From: Sphaerotilus microaerophilus
Lineage (GTDB): Bacteria; Pseudomonadota; Gammaproteobacteria; Burkholderiales; Burkholderiaceae_C
Assembly (NCBI RefSeq): GCF_023734135.1
Contig: NZ_AP025730.1
Span: 5,828,001-5,892,000, forward strand
DNA: 64,000 bases
Direction of reading: 5' to 3'
Below the pieces are notes generated by a model that was not told the origin of the DNA, ran no database searches, and saw only the letters and a program-made list of their open reading frames with translations. Shown in pieces: positions 54,683-63,305 of this stretch (position 1 is the stretch's first letter; each line of letters starts with the position of its first letter). The position numbers and the translations under genes were made by a program.

Positions 54683-55528
54683 ATGCCCAACGACACCAAC
54701 GTCGCGCCCTCCGATCCCGCCCTGCCGCCCCTGCCGACTGCGGCCTACACGAGGATCGACACCCACGTCTGGCGAGCCAGCGAGCTGACCCGCGGCCCCT
54801 GGGACATGGGCCACCAGCACGCCGGCCCGCCAGTGGCGCTGGTCTGCCGCGCGGTGGAGGCGGTGGCGCGCGAGCATGGCCTGACGCACCTGGCGCGGCT
54901 GACGGCCAACATCCTGCGGCCGGTGCCGATCGGCGACCTGATCGTCGAGGTGATGACCGACTACGTGGGCCGCAACGCCGGGCACTTCTCCGCCCACCTG
55001 ATGGCGCACGGCAAGGAAGTGGGCCGCTTCACCGCGCTGGCCCAGCGCGAGGCGGAACCGGCGCTGGAACTGCCCGCCTCGCTGGCCGGCCACCCGTTGC
55101 CCGCCGCGCCGCGCTCACCGGACGAGAGCGGGCCGGCACGCTTCCCCTTCGGCCACGACCACATCGGCTACGCCAACCTGGTCGAGACGCGCTCGGCCGC
55201 GGGCGAGTTCTGGCACGGCCCCTGCGCGGTGTGGTTCCGCATGAGCCACCCGCTGGTGGCCGACGAGGCGCCCAGCCCCTACCAGCGCGTGGCGGTGGCG
55301 GCCGACTCGGGCAACGGCATCAGCGGCGTGCTGGACTTCCGCCGCTGGAGCTTCGTCAATGCCGACCTGACGATCAACTTCCTGCGCCGCCCGGTGGGCG
55401 AGTGGATCTGCCTGGAGGCCCGCACCTGCCTCGGCCCGGCCGGCACGGGCCTGGCCGAGTCGGCGCTCTACGACGAGCAGGGGCTGGTCGGGCGGGCCAC
55501 GCAGAGCCTGGCGGTGCGCTCGCGCTGA
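54683..55528 (+). CDS. Acyl-CoA thioesterase family protein (double hotdog)
   Basis: 281 residues from the ATG at 54683. Hotdog fold in two halves: RGPWDMGHQHAGPPVALVCR near residue 35 and the second half FRMSHPLVADEAPSPYQRVA with GNGISGVLDFRRWSFVNADL near 210. This arrangement is the TesB-like / PF13622 thioesterase type. LDFRRWSFVNADLTINFLR carries the Asp expected near the active site. Starts a run of lipid genes (thioesterase, two hydrolases); the next gene begins 30 bp later. Confidence 0.85.
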   Translation: MPNDTNVAPSDPALPPLPTAAYTRIDTHVWRASELTRGPWDMGHQHAGPPVALVCRAVEAVAREHGLTHLARLTANILRPVPIGDLIVEVMTDYVGRNAGHFSAHLMAHGKEVGRFTALAQREAEPALELPASLAGHPLPAAPRSPDESGPARFPFGHDHIGYANLVETRSAAGEFWHGPCAVWFRMSHPLVADEAPSPYQRVAVAADSGNGISGVLDFRRWSFVNADLTINFLRRPVGEWICLEARTCLGPAGTGLAESALYDEQGLVGRATQSLAVRSR

Positions 55529-55558
55529 ACCGGGCACCGGGCAGGAGGAAGGGCTGGC

Positions 55559-56728
55559 ATGGCGGTCGAGATCTGGTGGTGCGTCCTGCTTGGTGCCGGG
55601 CTGCTGGTGGGCTTGGCGGCCTGGCGTTTGCGTCCCGAGGATCTGTCGGCCTTCGACGGGCCGCTCGAAGGCACCGTCAGCGCCCCTTTCATCGAGCGCT
55701 TTTCCACCGGCCCCGAGCCCAGCGCCCAGCTGCGGGCGGTGGAAGCCTCCCTGGCGACGCTGGGCCAGGCGCTGCGCGGCAGCACCGGCCGCCAGCGCAT
55801 CGCCGCGCTGCGCCGGCACATCGACGGCGCCTTTGCGGACCGCGTGCTCGACGCCACCTTCACCCCCGTCGACTGCGCCGGCGTGCCGGCCGAGTGGGTG
55901 CTGGCACCGGGCGCGGACGGCTCGCGGCGCACGCTCTACCTCCACGGCGGCGGCTTCATCATCGGCAGCCCGCGCAGCCACCGCACGCTGACCAGCCGGT
56001 TCTCCGCGCTGACCGGCGGCGCCGTGCTGGCCATCGACTACCGGCTGATGCCCGAGCACCCTCGCCGCGCCGGCATCGAGGACTGCCGGCAGGCCTACCG
56101 CTGGATGCTGGAGCACGGCCCGGGCGGGGTGGCAGATCGCTCGCCCGCCAGCACCGTCGTCGTCGCTGGCGAGTCGGCCGGCGGCAACCTGACGCTGTCC
56201 CTGCTCGCCTGGCTGCGCGACGCGGGCCTGCGCCAGCCGGATGCGGCGGTGGCGATCTCCCCATTGACCGACAGCTGCCTGGCCAGCCCGAGCCTGCGCC
56301 GCAACCGCCACAGCGACGTGATGCTGGGCCCGATGCTCGGCCAGCTGGTGCGGCTGCCGGGCTGGCTGCTGCAGGCCATGACCTGGCTGCAGACGCGCAT
56401 CGACCCGCGCGACACGCTGATCTCGCCCCTGCGCGGCAGCCTCCACGGCCTGCCGCCCCTGCTGCTGCAGGCCAGCGAGGCGGAGATGCTGCTCGACGAT
56501 GCCCGCCGCTATGCCCACCGGGCCCGCGCCGCCGGCTCGCCGGTGCGGCTGCAGACCTGGCGGCACCCGGTGCACGCCTGGCCCATCTTCAACCCGGAGC
56601 TGCCCGAGGCCGAGGAGGCGCTGGCGCAGATCGGCCGGTTCCTCGCCGAGGTGGCCCCGCCCTCCGGGTTGCCCCGGGCGCCCGACCGGGCGGCGGCGTC
56701 ACCCGCGTCACCCGCGTCACCCGCGTGA
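55559..56728 (+). CDS. Alpha/beta hydrolase, HSL-type esterase/lipase
   Basis: 389 residues. N-terminal membrane anchor or signal (WWCVLLGAGLLVGLAAWRL). HSL-family oxyanion motif LYLHGGGFIIGSPRSHR, nucleophile VVAGESAGGNLTLSL, acid in LLQASEAEMLLDDARRYA and His in RHPVHAWPIF. Hydrolyses acyl esters; in the neighbourhood of wax ester/triacylglycerol synthases it is a candidate for mobilising stored lipid. The C-terminus ends in ASPASPASPA encoded by a perfect 9-bp tandem repeat. Confidence 0.88.
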   Translation: MAVEIWWCVLLGAGLLVGLAAWRLRPEDLSAFDGPLEGTVSAPFIERFSTGPEPSAQLRAVEASLATLGQALRGSTGRQRIAALRRHIDGAFADRVLDATFTPVDCAGVPAEWVLAPGADGSRRTLYLHGGGFIIGSPRSHRTLTSRFSALTGGAVLAIDYRLMPEHPRRAGIEDCRQAYRWMLEHGPGGVADRSPASTVVVAGESAGGNLTLSLLAWLRDAGLRQPDAAVAISPLTDSCLASPSLRRNRHSDVMLGPMLGQLVRLPGWLLQAMTWLQTRIDPRDTLISPLRGSLHGLPPLLLQASEAEMLLDDARRYAHRARAAGSPVRLQTWRHPVHAWPIFNPELPEAEEALAQIGRFLAEVAPPSGLPRAPDRAAASPASPASPA

Positions 56729-56731
56729 CCC
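56696..56731 (+). repeat. 9-bp tandem repeat at the hydrolase C-terminus
   Basis: GCGTCACCC three times (56696-56722), then GCGTGACCC (56723-56731) where one base change makes the stop codon. It encodes the Ala-Ser-Pro tail. Change in copy number would keep the frame and only alter tail length. Confidence 0.85.
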
Positions 56732-56764
56732 GGCGCGGGCGGGCCGGGACCTAAGATCGTCGCC

Positions 56765-57577
56765 ATGGCCACACGACATCCCCACACCGGCCGGCCCAGC
56801 CTCCTGCACTCCGCGCTGGAGTGGCGTGCGCTGCTGGAGATGGCGTCCCTGCCCTGGGCCCTGCCCTTCCTGGCCACCGCCCCGCGCGGCGACGGCCACC
56901 CGGTGCTGCTGCTGCCCGGCTTCATGGGCAGCGAGGCGACGCTGATCGGGCTGGAGGTCTTCCTGAAGAACCGCGGCTACGAGGTCGAGACCTGGGGCCT
57001 GGGGCGCAACGTCGGCTTCCACGCCCGGCACGCCAACGCGCTGGAGCAGAAGATCCGCTTCATGCACCACCGCAGTGGGCGGCCCGTCAGCCTGGTAGGC
57101 TGGAGCCTCGGCGGGGTGTTCGCCTTCTACGGCGCGCACCAGGTGCCCGAGTGCGTGCGCAGCGTGATCACGCTGGGCAGCCCGATCACGGTGGACCCGG
57201 AGGGCAGCGCCTCGCCGCCCTTCGTGAAGGCGATGTACCGGCTGATCGCCCACCCGCTGGGGCCGGCCGCGCACACCATGCAGCCGCGTGCCAAGAAGCT
57301 GCGCGAGCGCATGGCGCTGCCGATGCCGCTGTCCTGCCTCTACTCGCTGAGCGACGGCGTGGTGCCGCCGCAGGAGGCCACCGTCGAAGGTGACCCCGCC
57401 CGGCACGAGAACATCCGCGTGCCGGGCAGCCACATCGGGCTGGGCTTCAATCCGATGGTGCTGTGGATCGTCGCCGACCGTCTGGCGCAGCCGCAGGGGG
57501 CTTGGCAGCGCTTCGAGCCTGCCGGGCTGATGGGGCAGGCGTACCGGCTGCTGACGCACGAGCGCCTGCCGATCTGA
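56765..57577 (+). CDS. Alpha/beta hydrolase
   Basis: 270 residues. GHPVLLLPGFMGSEATLIGL for the oxyanion loop, VSLVGWSLGGVFAFYGAH with the nucleophile Ser in G-x-S-x-G, SLSDGVVPPQEA with the Asp, and PGSHIGLGFNPMVL with the catalytic His. The PGFMGS and GWSLGG combination is common in small hydrolases that accompany wax ester synthase genes. Its last 131 bp overlap the tail of the convergent acyltransferase frame. Confidence 0.88.
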   Translation: MATRHPHTGRPSLLHSALEWRALLEMASLPWALPFLATAPRGDGHPVLLLPGFMGSEATLIGLEVFLKNRGYEVETWGLGRNVGFHARHANALEQKIRFMHHRSGRPVSLVGWSLGGVFAFYGAHQVPECVRSVITLGSPITVDPEGSASPPFVKAMYRLIAHPLGPAAHTMQPRAKKLRERMALPMPLSCLYSLSDGVVPPQEATVEGDPARHENIRVPGSHIGLGFNPMVLWIVADRLAQPQGAWQRFEPAGLMGQAYRLLTHERLPI

Positions 57578-59012
57578 CCGTCTTCTGGGCGCCGGTGGGC
57601 GCGGCCGGCGGCGCCGCGGGCCGGCTGCGCGATGTCCTTGCGGGAGTGGGCTTGGGCTTGGGCTTGGGCTTGGGCGGCGCTGCTGCTGCCGCCGCCGCGC
57701 CGGCACTGGCCGCCAGCGACGGGTCGTGGCGCGCCAAGGCGAGCAGGTCCTGGAAGCAGTCGCGCACGCCCTGGGTGAAGACCTCCGGGTCGGGCACCAG
57801 CTCGCGGCAGGAGGTGGGCGAGATGACGATGCGCTCGTCGTAGCGGCTCACCGCGAACACCAGCCCCATGCCGTCGCTGATGGGCAGGATGGCCGAGAAG
57901 TAGGTCATGTGCGCCCCGTGCAGGTACACCGGCCCGTCCGGGCTGCTCACCGCGGTGACGGTGCAGCAGGGCGGCGCCAGGTTGCGCGCCGCCGCCGTTC
58001 CCGCCGTGGGGGCCGGCGCGGCCGTCTGCGCATGGATCCAGGCCAGTCGCTGCACCGGGTCCGCGATCGAGGTGCCGAGCTGGATGTGGCGGGTGCCCTG
58101 CGTGGCGCCAGGCGCCTGCTCCGGCACCTGGGCGGTCAGGTCCGCCTCGGGCAGCTCGGCCTGGCGCGCCAGGTAGCTGCGCAGGCCGCCGGCGCAGACC
58201 GCCAGCACCGCGTCATCGACCGTCGCGCCCGGCACCAGGGCGCGGATGGCCTCGAACTCCGCCACCAGGAAGCGCCGGGTGTCGAACACCCGGTGCGGCG
58301 AGACCACCGCGTGGAAGCGCGTGGCCGAGAGGTGATGCTCGGGGTGCAGCACGTCACGGGCAAAGGTCAGCGCCTTGGGCAGCGTGCGCGTGAGCGGCTC
58401 CATCCACTTCAGCGGCGAGAACGCCCGGTGCAGCGCCGCGCGCGACAGCAGCGCCAGCGGCCCCGGCGCCGATTCCGGGAACCAGGGCTGCGGCGGCTGC
58501 GCCTTCGGCGGGCGCGGACTGCGGTCGTGCAGCAGCTCGATGAACTCGTTGCGGCTCTCCACGTCGATCGCCGCATGGTGGATCTTGGTCAGCAGCGCGA
58601 AGCTGCCCGGCGGCAGGTCGGTGATGCTGTCCAGCCCCTCGATCACGTAGATCTCCCAGAGCGGGCGGTTCAGGTCCAGCGCGCGGGCGTGGATGCGCGA
58701 GGCCTGGATGCAGAACTGGCGCCAGTCGCCCGGCTTGGGCAGGGCGATGTGGCGCACGTGGTACTCCAGGTCGAAGTACTCGTCCTCCACCCAGTAGGGC
58801 TCGTCCAGCTCGAAGGGCACGCGCAGCAGCTTGCTACGAAAGATCGGGGACTGGTGCAGCCGCCCCTGGATGTGCGCCAGGATGCTCTTGAAGCGCACCG
58901 CCCCGCCCGGTGCCGTGCTGGGGTCATAGATCTGCACGAAGGTGACGTTGGCGTTGGCGTGCACCGTGTCGGCGTACAGGAAGCTCGCGTCGTGTCGGCT
59001 CAGCTGGCGCAT
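57447..59012 (-). CDS. Wax ester synthase/diacylglycerol acyltransferase-like protein A
   Basis: 521 residues. Acyltransferase motif KIHHAAIDVESRNE at 143-156: HHxxxD present, with Val151 where most WS/DGAT proteins have Gly. MRQLSRHDASFLYADT at the N-terminus, NRPLWEIYVIEGL and PDGPVYLHGAHMTYFSAIL are family features. The tail after residue 430 is low complexity: Ala run, then PKPKPKPKP, then Pro/Ala/Arg-rich to the end. The overlap with the convergent hydrolase lies in this tail. Would esterify fatty alcohols or diacylglycerol with acyl-CoA at the membrane/lipid body. Confidence 0.85.
   Translation of the reverse strand: MRQLSRHDASFLYADTVHANANVTFVQIYDPSTAPGGAVRFKSILAHIQGRLHQSPIFRSKLLRVPFELDEPYWVEDEYFDLEYHVRHIALPKPGDWRQFCIQASRIHARALDLNRPLWEIYVIEGLDSITDLPPGSFALLTKIHHAAIDVESRNEFIELLHDRSPRPPKAQPPQPWFPESAPGPLALLSRAALHRAFSPLKWMEPLTRTLPKALTFARDVLHPEHHLSATRFHAVVSPHRVFDTRRFLVAEFEAIRALVPGATVDDAVLAVCAGGLRSYLARQAELPEADLTAQVPEQAPGATQGTRHIQLGTSIADPVQRLAWIHAQTAAPAPTAGTAAARNLAPPCCTVTAVSSPDGPVYLHGAHMTYFSAILPISDGMGLVFAVSRYDERIVISPTSCRELVPDPEVFTQGVRDCFQDLLALARHDPSLAASAGAAAAAAAPPKPKPKPKPTPARTSRSRPAAPPAAPTGAQKTVRSAGARASAAGTPAPSARQARSAAKPPAAAPDGRRRSTAPSD
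57648..57675. repeat. GGGCTT hexanucleotide repeat in the acyltransferase tail
   Basis: Four full GGGCTT copies and a partial fifth at 57648-57675, coding for Pro-Lys pairs on the minus strand. As 6 bp is two codons, slippage would lengthen or shorten the tail without a frameshift. Confidence 0.85.
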
Positions 59013-59026
59013 GGGTTCGGCTCCGG

Positions 59027-60637
59027 TCAGGGTTGGGCGGGCTGGCTGGCGACTTTCCTGGCCACCTTCTTGGCGGCCGTCTTGGCCGCCGTCTTGGCGG
59101 CCGTCTTTGCGGCCGTTTTCGCCGGCACCTCCTGCGCCGCCGCCTTCCGGGCGGGGGGGCGACGCGGCGGCTTCACCGGCGGGGTCACCAGCTCGTCGAG
59201 CGCCTCCAGCAGCGCGGCGGACAGCTCACGCGCATCCGGCACCGCGCAGCAGGCGGTGGTGAAGCCGAAGCCCATCGTGCCGGCGTAGCTCATCACCGTG
59301 ATGTTCAGCCCCACGCCGTGCTCGGTGATCGACAGCGGCCAGTAGTCCGTCATGCGCGCACCGGCGGCGTACAGCGGCATCGACGGGCCGGGCACGTTGG
59401 AGATGACCACGTTGGCGATCGGCGGGATCGCGCCGGCCAGCCGGCTCTTGCCGTACAGCGCCGCCAGGCCCTGCAGCAGCCAGGGCGTGCCGATGGAGGG
59501 AAAGTCGGTCGGGATCACGCTCCTGGCGGTGCGCGCCAGCGCCTTCACCGCCCCGGCCGCATCGCGGATCGCGCGCAGGCGCCGCACCGGGTCGGCCAGG
59601 TGGGTGTGCAGGTTCACCAGGCTGAGGGTGGCCTGGGTCGTGAATTCGGTGTTGCCGGCGCTGCGCAGCGAGATCGGCATCGTCGCGATCAGCGGCTTGC
59701 GCGGGATGCCACCGTGGCGGTCGAGGTAGCGCCGCAGCGCCCCGCTGCACAGCGCCAGCACGATGTCGTTGAGCTTGGCCTCGTGCTGCGCCGCCAGCTG
59801 CTGCAGCAGCTCCAGCGGCAGCGTCACCCCGGCAAAGCCGCGCTCGCCGGTGATCGGTACGTTCAGCGGCGTCTTGGGGCCGAAGGCGAAGTTCTGCCCG
59901 AGCCGGCCCTTGCCCGCCGGCGCCGCCGCCGCAGCCGGCTTGTCGCCCCGGCCCACGCCGAGCAGCCCGGCCAGCGTCGTCACCACCTCCGGCAGGTGGC
60001 GCACCAGCTTGACGTACTGCGCCGCGTCGTGCCGCAGCGCCGCTGCGGCCAGCGCGAGCATGCCGGGCGATTCGGCAGACTCGGCGGTTTCGGCAGCGCC
60101 ACCCGCCTCCGGAGCCGCCGCCGACGCGGCTTTGGCCTTGCGCGCTGCCACGGCCGGCTGCGGCGCCAGGTCGAAGAGCACCTTCGCCAGCATCACGCCG
60201 GCCTGGCCGTCCAGCAGCGCGTGGTGGATCTTGACGTAGTAGGCCTTCTGCCCGGACGCCAGCCCGTCGATCACCGTGATCTGCCAGAGGGGGCGGCTGC
60301 GGTCGAGCAGCTGCGAGTGCAGCGCCCCGGCGCAGTCCTCCAGCTGAGCCCGCGTGCCGGGCTCGGGCAGGCGCAGCTCGGTGACGTGCCAGTCCAGGTC
60401 CGGCGCCGGCTCCTCCACCCACACCGGGTTGGCGAACTGCAGCGGCATCGGCGCGAGCTTGCGCAGCAGCACCGGCGCCAGGTGCAGCCGGCGCTGCAGC
60501 TGCCGGCGGATCTCGTTGGCGAAGTGCTTGCGGTAGCCCGGCGGCACATCGAAGCAATGCAGCGAGGCGACGTGCATCGGCGTCGCCGGCGTCTCCAGGT
60601 GCAGGAAGGCACCATCCAGTCCGCTCAGGCTTTTCAT
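59027..60637 (-). CDS. Wax ester synthase/diacylglycerol acyltransferase-like protein B
   Basis: 536 residues. Canonical HHALLDG at 138-144 in KIHHALLDGQAGV. MKSLSGLDGAFLHLETPATP at the N-terminus, LNDIVLALCSGALRRYL, ANVVISNVPGPSMPLYAAG (second signature, N-V-P-G-P) and GLNITVMSYAGTMGFGF. The insert at 185-240 is Ala-rich. The C-terminal 40 residues carry KTAA repeats and a basic end (KTAAKTAAKTAAKKVARK), like the histone H1-type tail of the phasin PhaF, which ties storage granules to DNA. Starts 4 bp into the XRE-type gene (ATGA) and 14 bp before protein A, so all three are one operon. Confidence 0.9.
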   Translation of the reverse strand: MKSLSGLDGAFLHLETPATPMHVASLHCFDVPPGYRKHFANEIRRQLQRRLHLAPVLLRKLAPMPLQFANPVWVEEPAPDLDWHVTELRLPEPGTRAQLEDCAGALHSQLLDRSRPLWQITVIDGLASGQKAYYVKIHHALLDGQAGVMLAKVLFDLAPQPAVAARKAKAASAAAPEAGGAAETAESAESPGMLALAAAALRHDAAQYVKLVRHLPEVVTTLAGLLGVGRGDKPAAAAAPAGKGRLGQNFAFGPKTPLNVPITGERGFAGVTLPLELLQQLAAQHEAKLNDIVLALCSGALRRYLDRHGGIPRKPLIATMPISLRSAGNTEFTTQATLSLVNLHTHLADPVRRLRAIRDAAGAVKALARTARSVIPTDFPSIGTPWLLQGLAALYGKSRLAGAIPPIANVVISNVPGPSMPLYAAGARMTDYWPLSITEHGVGLNITVMSYAGTMGFGFTTACCAVPDARELSAALLEALDELVTPPVKPPRRPPARKAAAQEVPAKTAAKTAAKTAAKTAAKKVARKVASQPAQP

Positions 60638-61401
60638 GCGCGTGAGCTCCGGCGACGGGTGGCAGCGGGGGCGCTCGCCGGTGAGGTGGTGGAGGCCGGG
60701 GCCCGCGGCGCCTTGGCAGCCCGCTTGGCCGCCGCCTTCGCTGCAGGCCTGTCGGGTGGCCTGGGCGGCGACGGGTCTGTAGATGCAGGAGCCGCCTCCA
60801 CCGGCGCCGTCAGCGCCAGCGCACTGTCGAAGGCCTGCTGCGTGAAGGCCAGCAGCACCGCGAAGCGGGCATCGTCCAGCGCCCTGGCCGCATCGCTGCG
60901 GCGGTAGATGTTGGCCAGCTCCCGCTCACGCGCGCCCTGCACCGCCAGCCGGCCGATGCCCAGCGACTCCAGCGAAGCCCACAGCTCTGGCGAGTACTGC
61001 CGCGTCAGCCCCATCAGCACCGGGATCGGGTCGTGCCGGCCCAGCACCCCGGCCAGGCGCAGCACCACGTCGAAGGGCAGCGCCACCACGCCCCCCTCGG
61101 CCTGCGACATCAAGGCGCTGTCCCCCAGGCCGACCGCTTCGCTCACCTCGTCGAGCGTCATCCCGGCGGCCACGCGCCACTGGCGGATCAGCCGCCCGGC
61201 CTCGGCCACCGCGGCTTTCTTGCCGGGGTCCTTCACGGCCGACTGCGCCAGGCTCAGGCCCAGATCGGTGGCGGTACCGGCCAGGCCGAGCACCACGTCC
61301 GCCCAGCCGCGCACCTGCTTGGCCAGGGACAGCAGCGGACCGTCGCCATCGGCCACGGCGTCTGCGGGCGTCGCCGCGGGGGCTCTCTTCCTTGTGGGCA
61401 T
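60634..61401 (-). CDS. XRE-type regulator with Lys/Ala tail
   Basis: 255 residues. Residues 70-125 look like an XRE helix-turn-helix: IRQWRVAAGMTLDEVSEAVG, then LGDSALMSQAEGGVVALPFD. N-terminal region (residues 25-60) is helical and phasin-like (SLAKQVRGWADVVLGLAGTA). The C-terminal 55 residues are Pro/Ala/Lys rich (PAAKAAAKRAAKAPRAP, RRRSSRA), similar in type to the tail of the downstream acyltransferase. It overlaps the acyltransferase start by 4 bp, so it probably controls or binds the lipid body system. Either a DNA-binding regulator or a granule-DNA linker. Confidence 0.7.
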   Translation of the reverse strand: MPTRKRAPAATPADAVADGDGPLLSLAKQVRGWADVVLGLAGTATDLGLSLAQSAVKDPGKKAAVAEAGRLIRQWRVAAGMTLDEVSEAVGLGDSALMSQAEGGVVALPFDVVLRLAGVLGRHDPIPVLMGLTRQYSPELWASLESLGIGRLAVQGARERELANIYRRSDAARALDDARFAVLLAFTQQAFDSALALTAPVEAAPASTDPSPPRPPDRPAAKAAAKRAAKAPRAPASTTSPASAPAATRRRSSRA

Positions 61402-61559
61402 GCACGTCTCCTCGGGGCGCCGCGCCCAGCCATCAGCACACCTGCGCCAGCGCGGCTTGCCCCGTTGGAAATTCTGATCTGCGCAGGGCGGCCCGGGGTG
61501 TCGCCCGGGTGTCGGGCCGCGCGTCGGGCTTGAGGGGGATCAAGTCCAGAGCGGGCCAA

Positions 61560-62204
61560 TCACCGCGCCGTCACCATCCGCAGCCCCAGCCCGATGAAGA
61601 CGGTGCCCGCCGCCCGGTCCAGCCAGAGCCCGGCACGGGGCCGGCGGTTCAGCCAGGCGCCCACCGAGCCGGCGAACCAGCCGAGTGCGCCGAACAGCAG
61701 CGCAGCCTGCAGCGTGAAGATCATGCCCAGCGCGCCGAGCTGCAGCCCGACCGCGCCACGCGCCGGCTCCACGAACTGCGGCAGGAAGGACAGGAAGAAC
61801 AGCACCACCTTGGGGTTGATCGCGTTGGCGAACAGCCCCTTGGCGAAGAGCGTGCGCAGCGGCTGCACCACCGCCGCCCGGGCGGCGGCCGATCCCATAC
61901 CGGCGCCCTGCGCGCCCCCGGCATGGCGCAGCGCCTGTGCGCCCAGCCAGATCAGGTAGCCGCCGCCAGCCCACTTCAGCAGGGTGAAGGCGGTGGGCGA
62001 GGCCGCCACCAGCGCGCTCACACCCACCACCGCCAGCAGCGTGTGGCTCAGGCAGCCAATGGCGCAGCCCAGCCCGAAGGCGATGCCCTGGCGCCGCCCG
62101 CGGGACATGCCCATGCCGAGCACCATCAGGTTGTCCGGGCCGGGGGTCGCAGTGATCAGCAGGGCGGCCAGCAGGAAGCCGAGGGCCTGGTCGAGGGTGA
62201 GCAT
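61560..62204 (-). CDS. LysE/RhtB-family amino acid exporter
   Basis: 214 residues from the ATG at 62204. Six membrane helices; family motif LITATPGPDNLMVLGMGMSRGRRQGIAFGLG is given here in parts as TPGPDNLMV and GRRQGIAFGLG. LFAKGLFANAINPKVVLFFLSFLPQF also marks RhtB/LysE proteins. Exports an amino acid or derivative. Lies 52 bp from the LysR gene end, same strand. Confidence 0.9.
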   Translation of the reverse strand: MLTLDQALGFLLAALLITATPGPDNLMVLGMGMSRGRRQGIAFGLGCAIGCLSHTLLAVVGVSALVAASPTAFTLLKWAGGGYLIWLGAQALRHAGGAQGAGMGSAAARAAVVQPLRTLFAKGLFANAINPKVVLFFLSFLPQFVEPARGAVGLQLGALGMIFTLQAALLFGALGWFAGSVGAWLNRRPRAGLWLDRAAGTVFIGLGLRMVTAR

Positions 62205-62256
62205 GGGGGCGATGATAGGGAGGGCCGGCGTGGCCATTCTTGCGGCGGCGGGCCGG

Positions 62257-63150
62257 TCAGTCGCGCAGCAACGCCCCGATCAACCCCCGCACCACGCCCA
62301 GCAGCGGCGGCTCGGAGCGGCCCACCAGCGTCACCAGGCCGAAGCGGGCGGCGGCGTCCAGCGGCGGGGTGAGCGGCAGCTCCACCAGGTCGGGCGCCGC
62401 GGCGCGCACCGCGAGCAGGATGGCGTCGCTGCTGGCCACCACCTGCACCAGGGTGGCGATGTCCTCGCAGCGCAGGGTGATGCAGTCGTCCAGGTGGGCC
62501 TGGGGGCCGTAGCGTTCCAGCAGCAGGCGGCCGATCTCGTCGCTCAGCGGGGTGGAGGCCAGCGGGTAGCGGCGCAGCGTTTCGAAGGTGAGCGGGGCCT
62601 GGGGAGCCGAGTCCTCCAGCAGCGGGTGGCCGGCGCGGCAGAGGAAGGCGCCGCGCAGCTCGGCCAACGGCTCCACCTGCAGGTCGGCCGAGGGCGGTAC
62701 GGAACGGGCGTCGACGACCAGCGCATCGAGCCGGCGCTCGCGCAGCGCCTGTTCGAGCAGGGCGGTGTGGCCGCGGGCGAACTCGACCTGCGCGGCCGGG
62801 TGGTGGGTGGCCATGTGGCGCAGGATCGGCACGGTGAGGATGGCGCCCGGCCCGGAGCCCAGGCCCACGCGCAGGCGGCCGGCCTGGCCGGCCTGCAGGC
62901 GCTCGGCGGTTTCCTGCAGGTCCTCGGCCTCGGTGATCAGGCGCCGGGCGCGCGCCAGCACCTCGCGGCCGAAGGGCGTGGGCTCGCTGCGCCAGCCGAT
63001 GCGATCGAATAGCGGCTGGCCCAGCTCGTCCTCCAGCGAGCGGATGCTGCGGCTCAGCGCCGGCTGGGTGAGGTGCAGCGCCTCGGCCGAGCGGCTGAAG
63101 GAGCCGGTCTGCGCCAGCGAGACGAGGTGGCGGAGCTGGACCAGGGTCAT
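62257..63150 (-). CDS. LysR-family transcriptional regulator
   Basis: 297 residues. N-terminal winged HTH LRHLVSLAQTGSFSRSAEAL, HLTQPALSRSIRSLEDELGQ, FDRIGWRSEPTPFG, then the co-inducer domain of the substrate-binding fold (DAILLAVRAAAPDLVELPLT). Divergent from a Bug/TctC gene with a 31-bp palindromic region between them; LysR genes normally control their divergent neighbour, so it probably senses the ligand or product of that uptake/catabolic pathway. Confidence 0.92.
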   Translation of the reverse strand: MTLVQLRHLVSLAQTGSFSRSAEALHLTQPALSRSIRSLEDELGQPLFDRIGWRSEPTPFGREVLARARRLITEAEDLQETAERLQAGQAGRLRVGLGSGPGAILTVPILRHMATHHPAAQVEFARGHTALLEQALRERRLDALVVDARSVPPSADLQVEPLAELRGAFLCRAGHPLLEDSAPQAPLTFETLRRYPLASTPLSDEIGRLLLERYGPQAHLDDCITLRCEDIATLVQVVASSDAILLAVRAAAPDLVELPLTPPLDAAARFGLVTLVGRSEPPLLGVVRGLIGALLRD

Positions 63151-63175
63151 CGGGCCCCTCGATCAAAGCGTGGGT

Positions 63176-63206
63176 GGAAAACGATGATTCCGGGGAATCG
63201 TTTTCC
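63176..63206. promoter_or_regulatory. LysR operator palindrome
   Basis: GGAAAACGAT (63176-63185) and ATCGTTTTCC (63197-63206) form a perfect 10-bp inverted repeat, and ATTCC-GG-GGAAT sits inside it (63187-63198), holding a T-N11-A type spacing. It lies 26 bp before the LysR start on one side and 100 bp before the Bug/TctC start on the other. Confidence 0.7.
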
Positions 63207-63305
63207 AAGAATAAATGCATTGGACTACACCTGTCACGCTGCCTACGATGGGGCCTCGATTCCCCACACCACGCGGCCCGCGGGACGGGCTCAGGAGACA
63301 CCGGC

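Noticed and set aside
57648..57675. Phase-variable repeat switching acyltransferase A on and off
   Set aside because: The unit is 6 bp, so slippage changes only the number of Pro-Lys pairs and cannot shift the frame.
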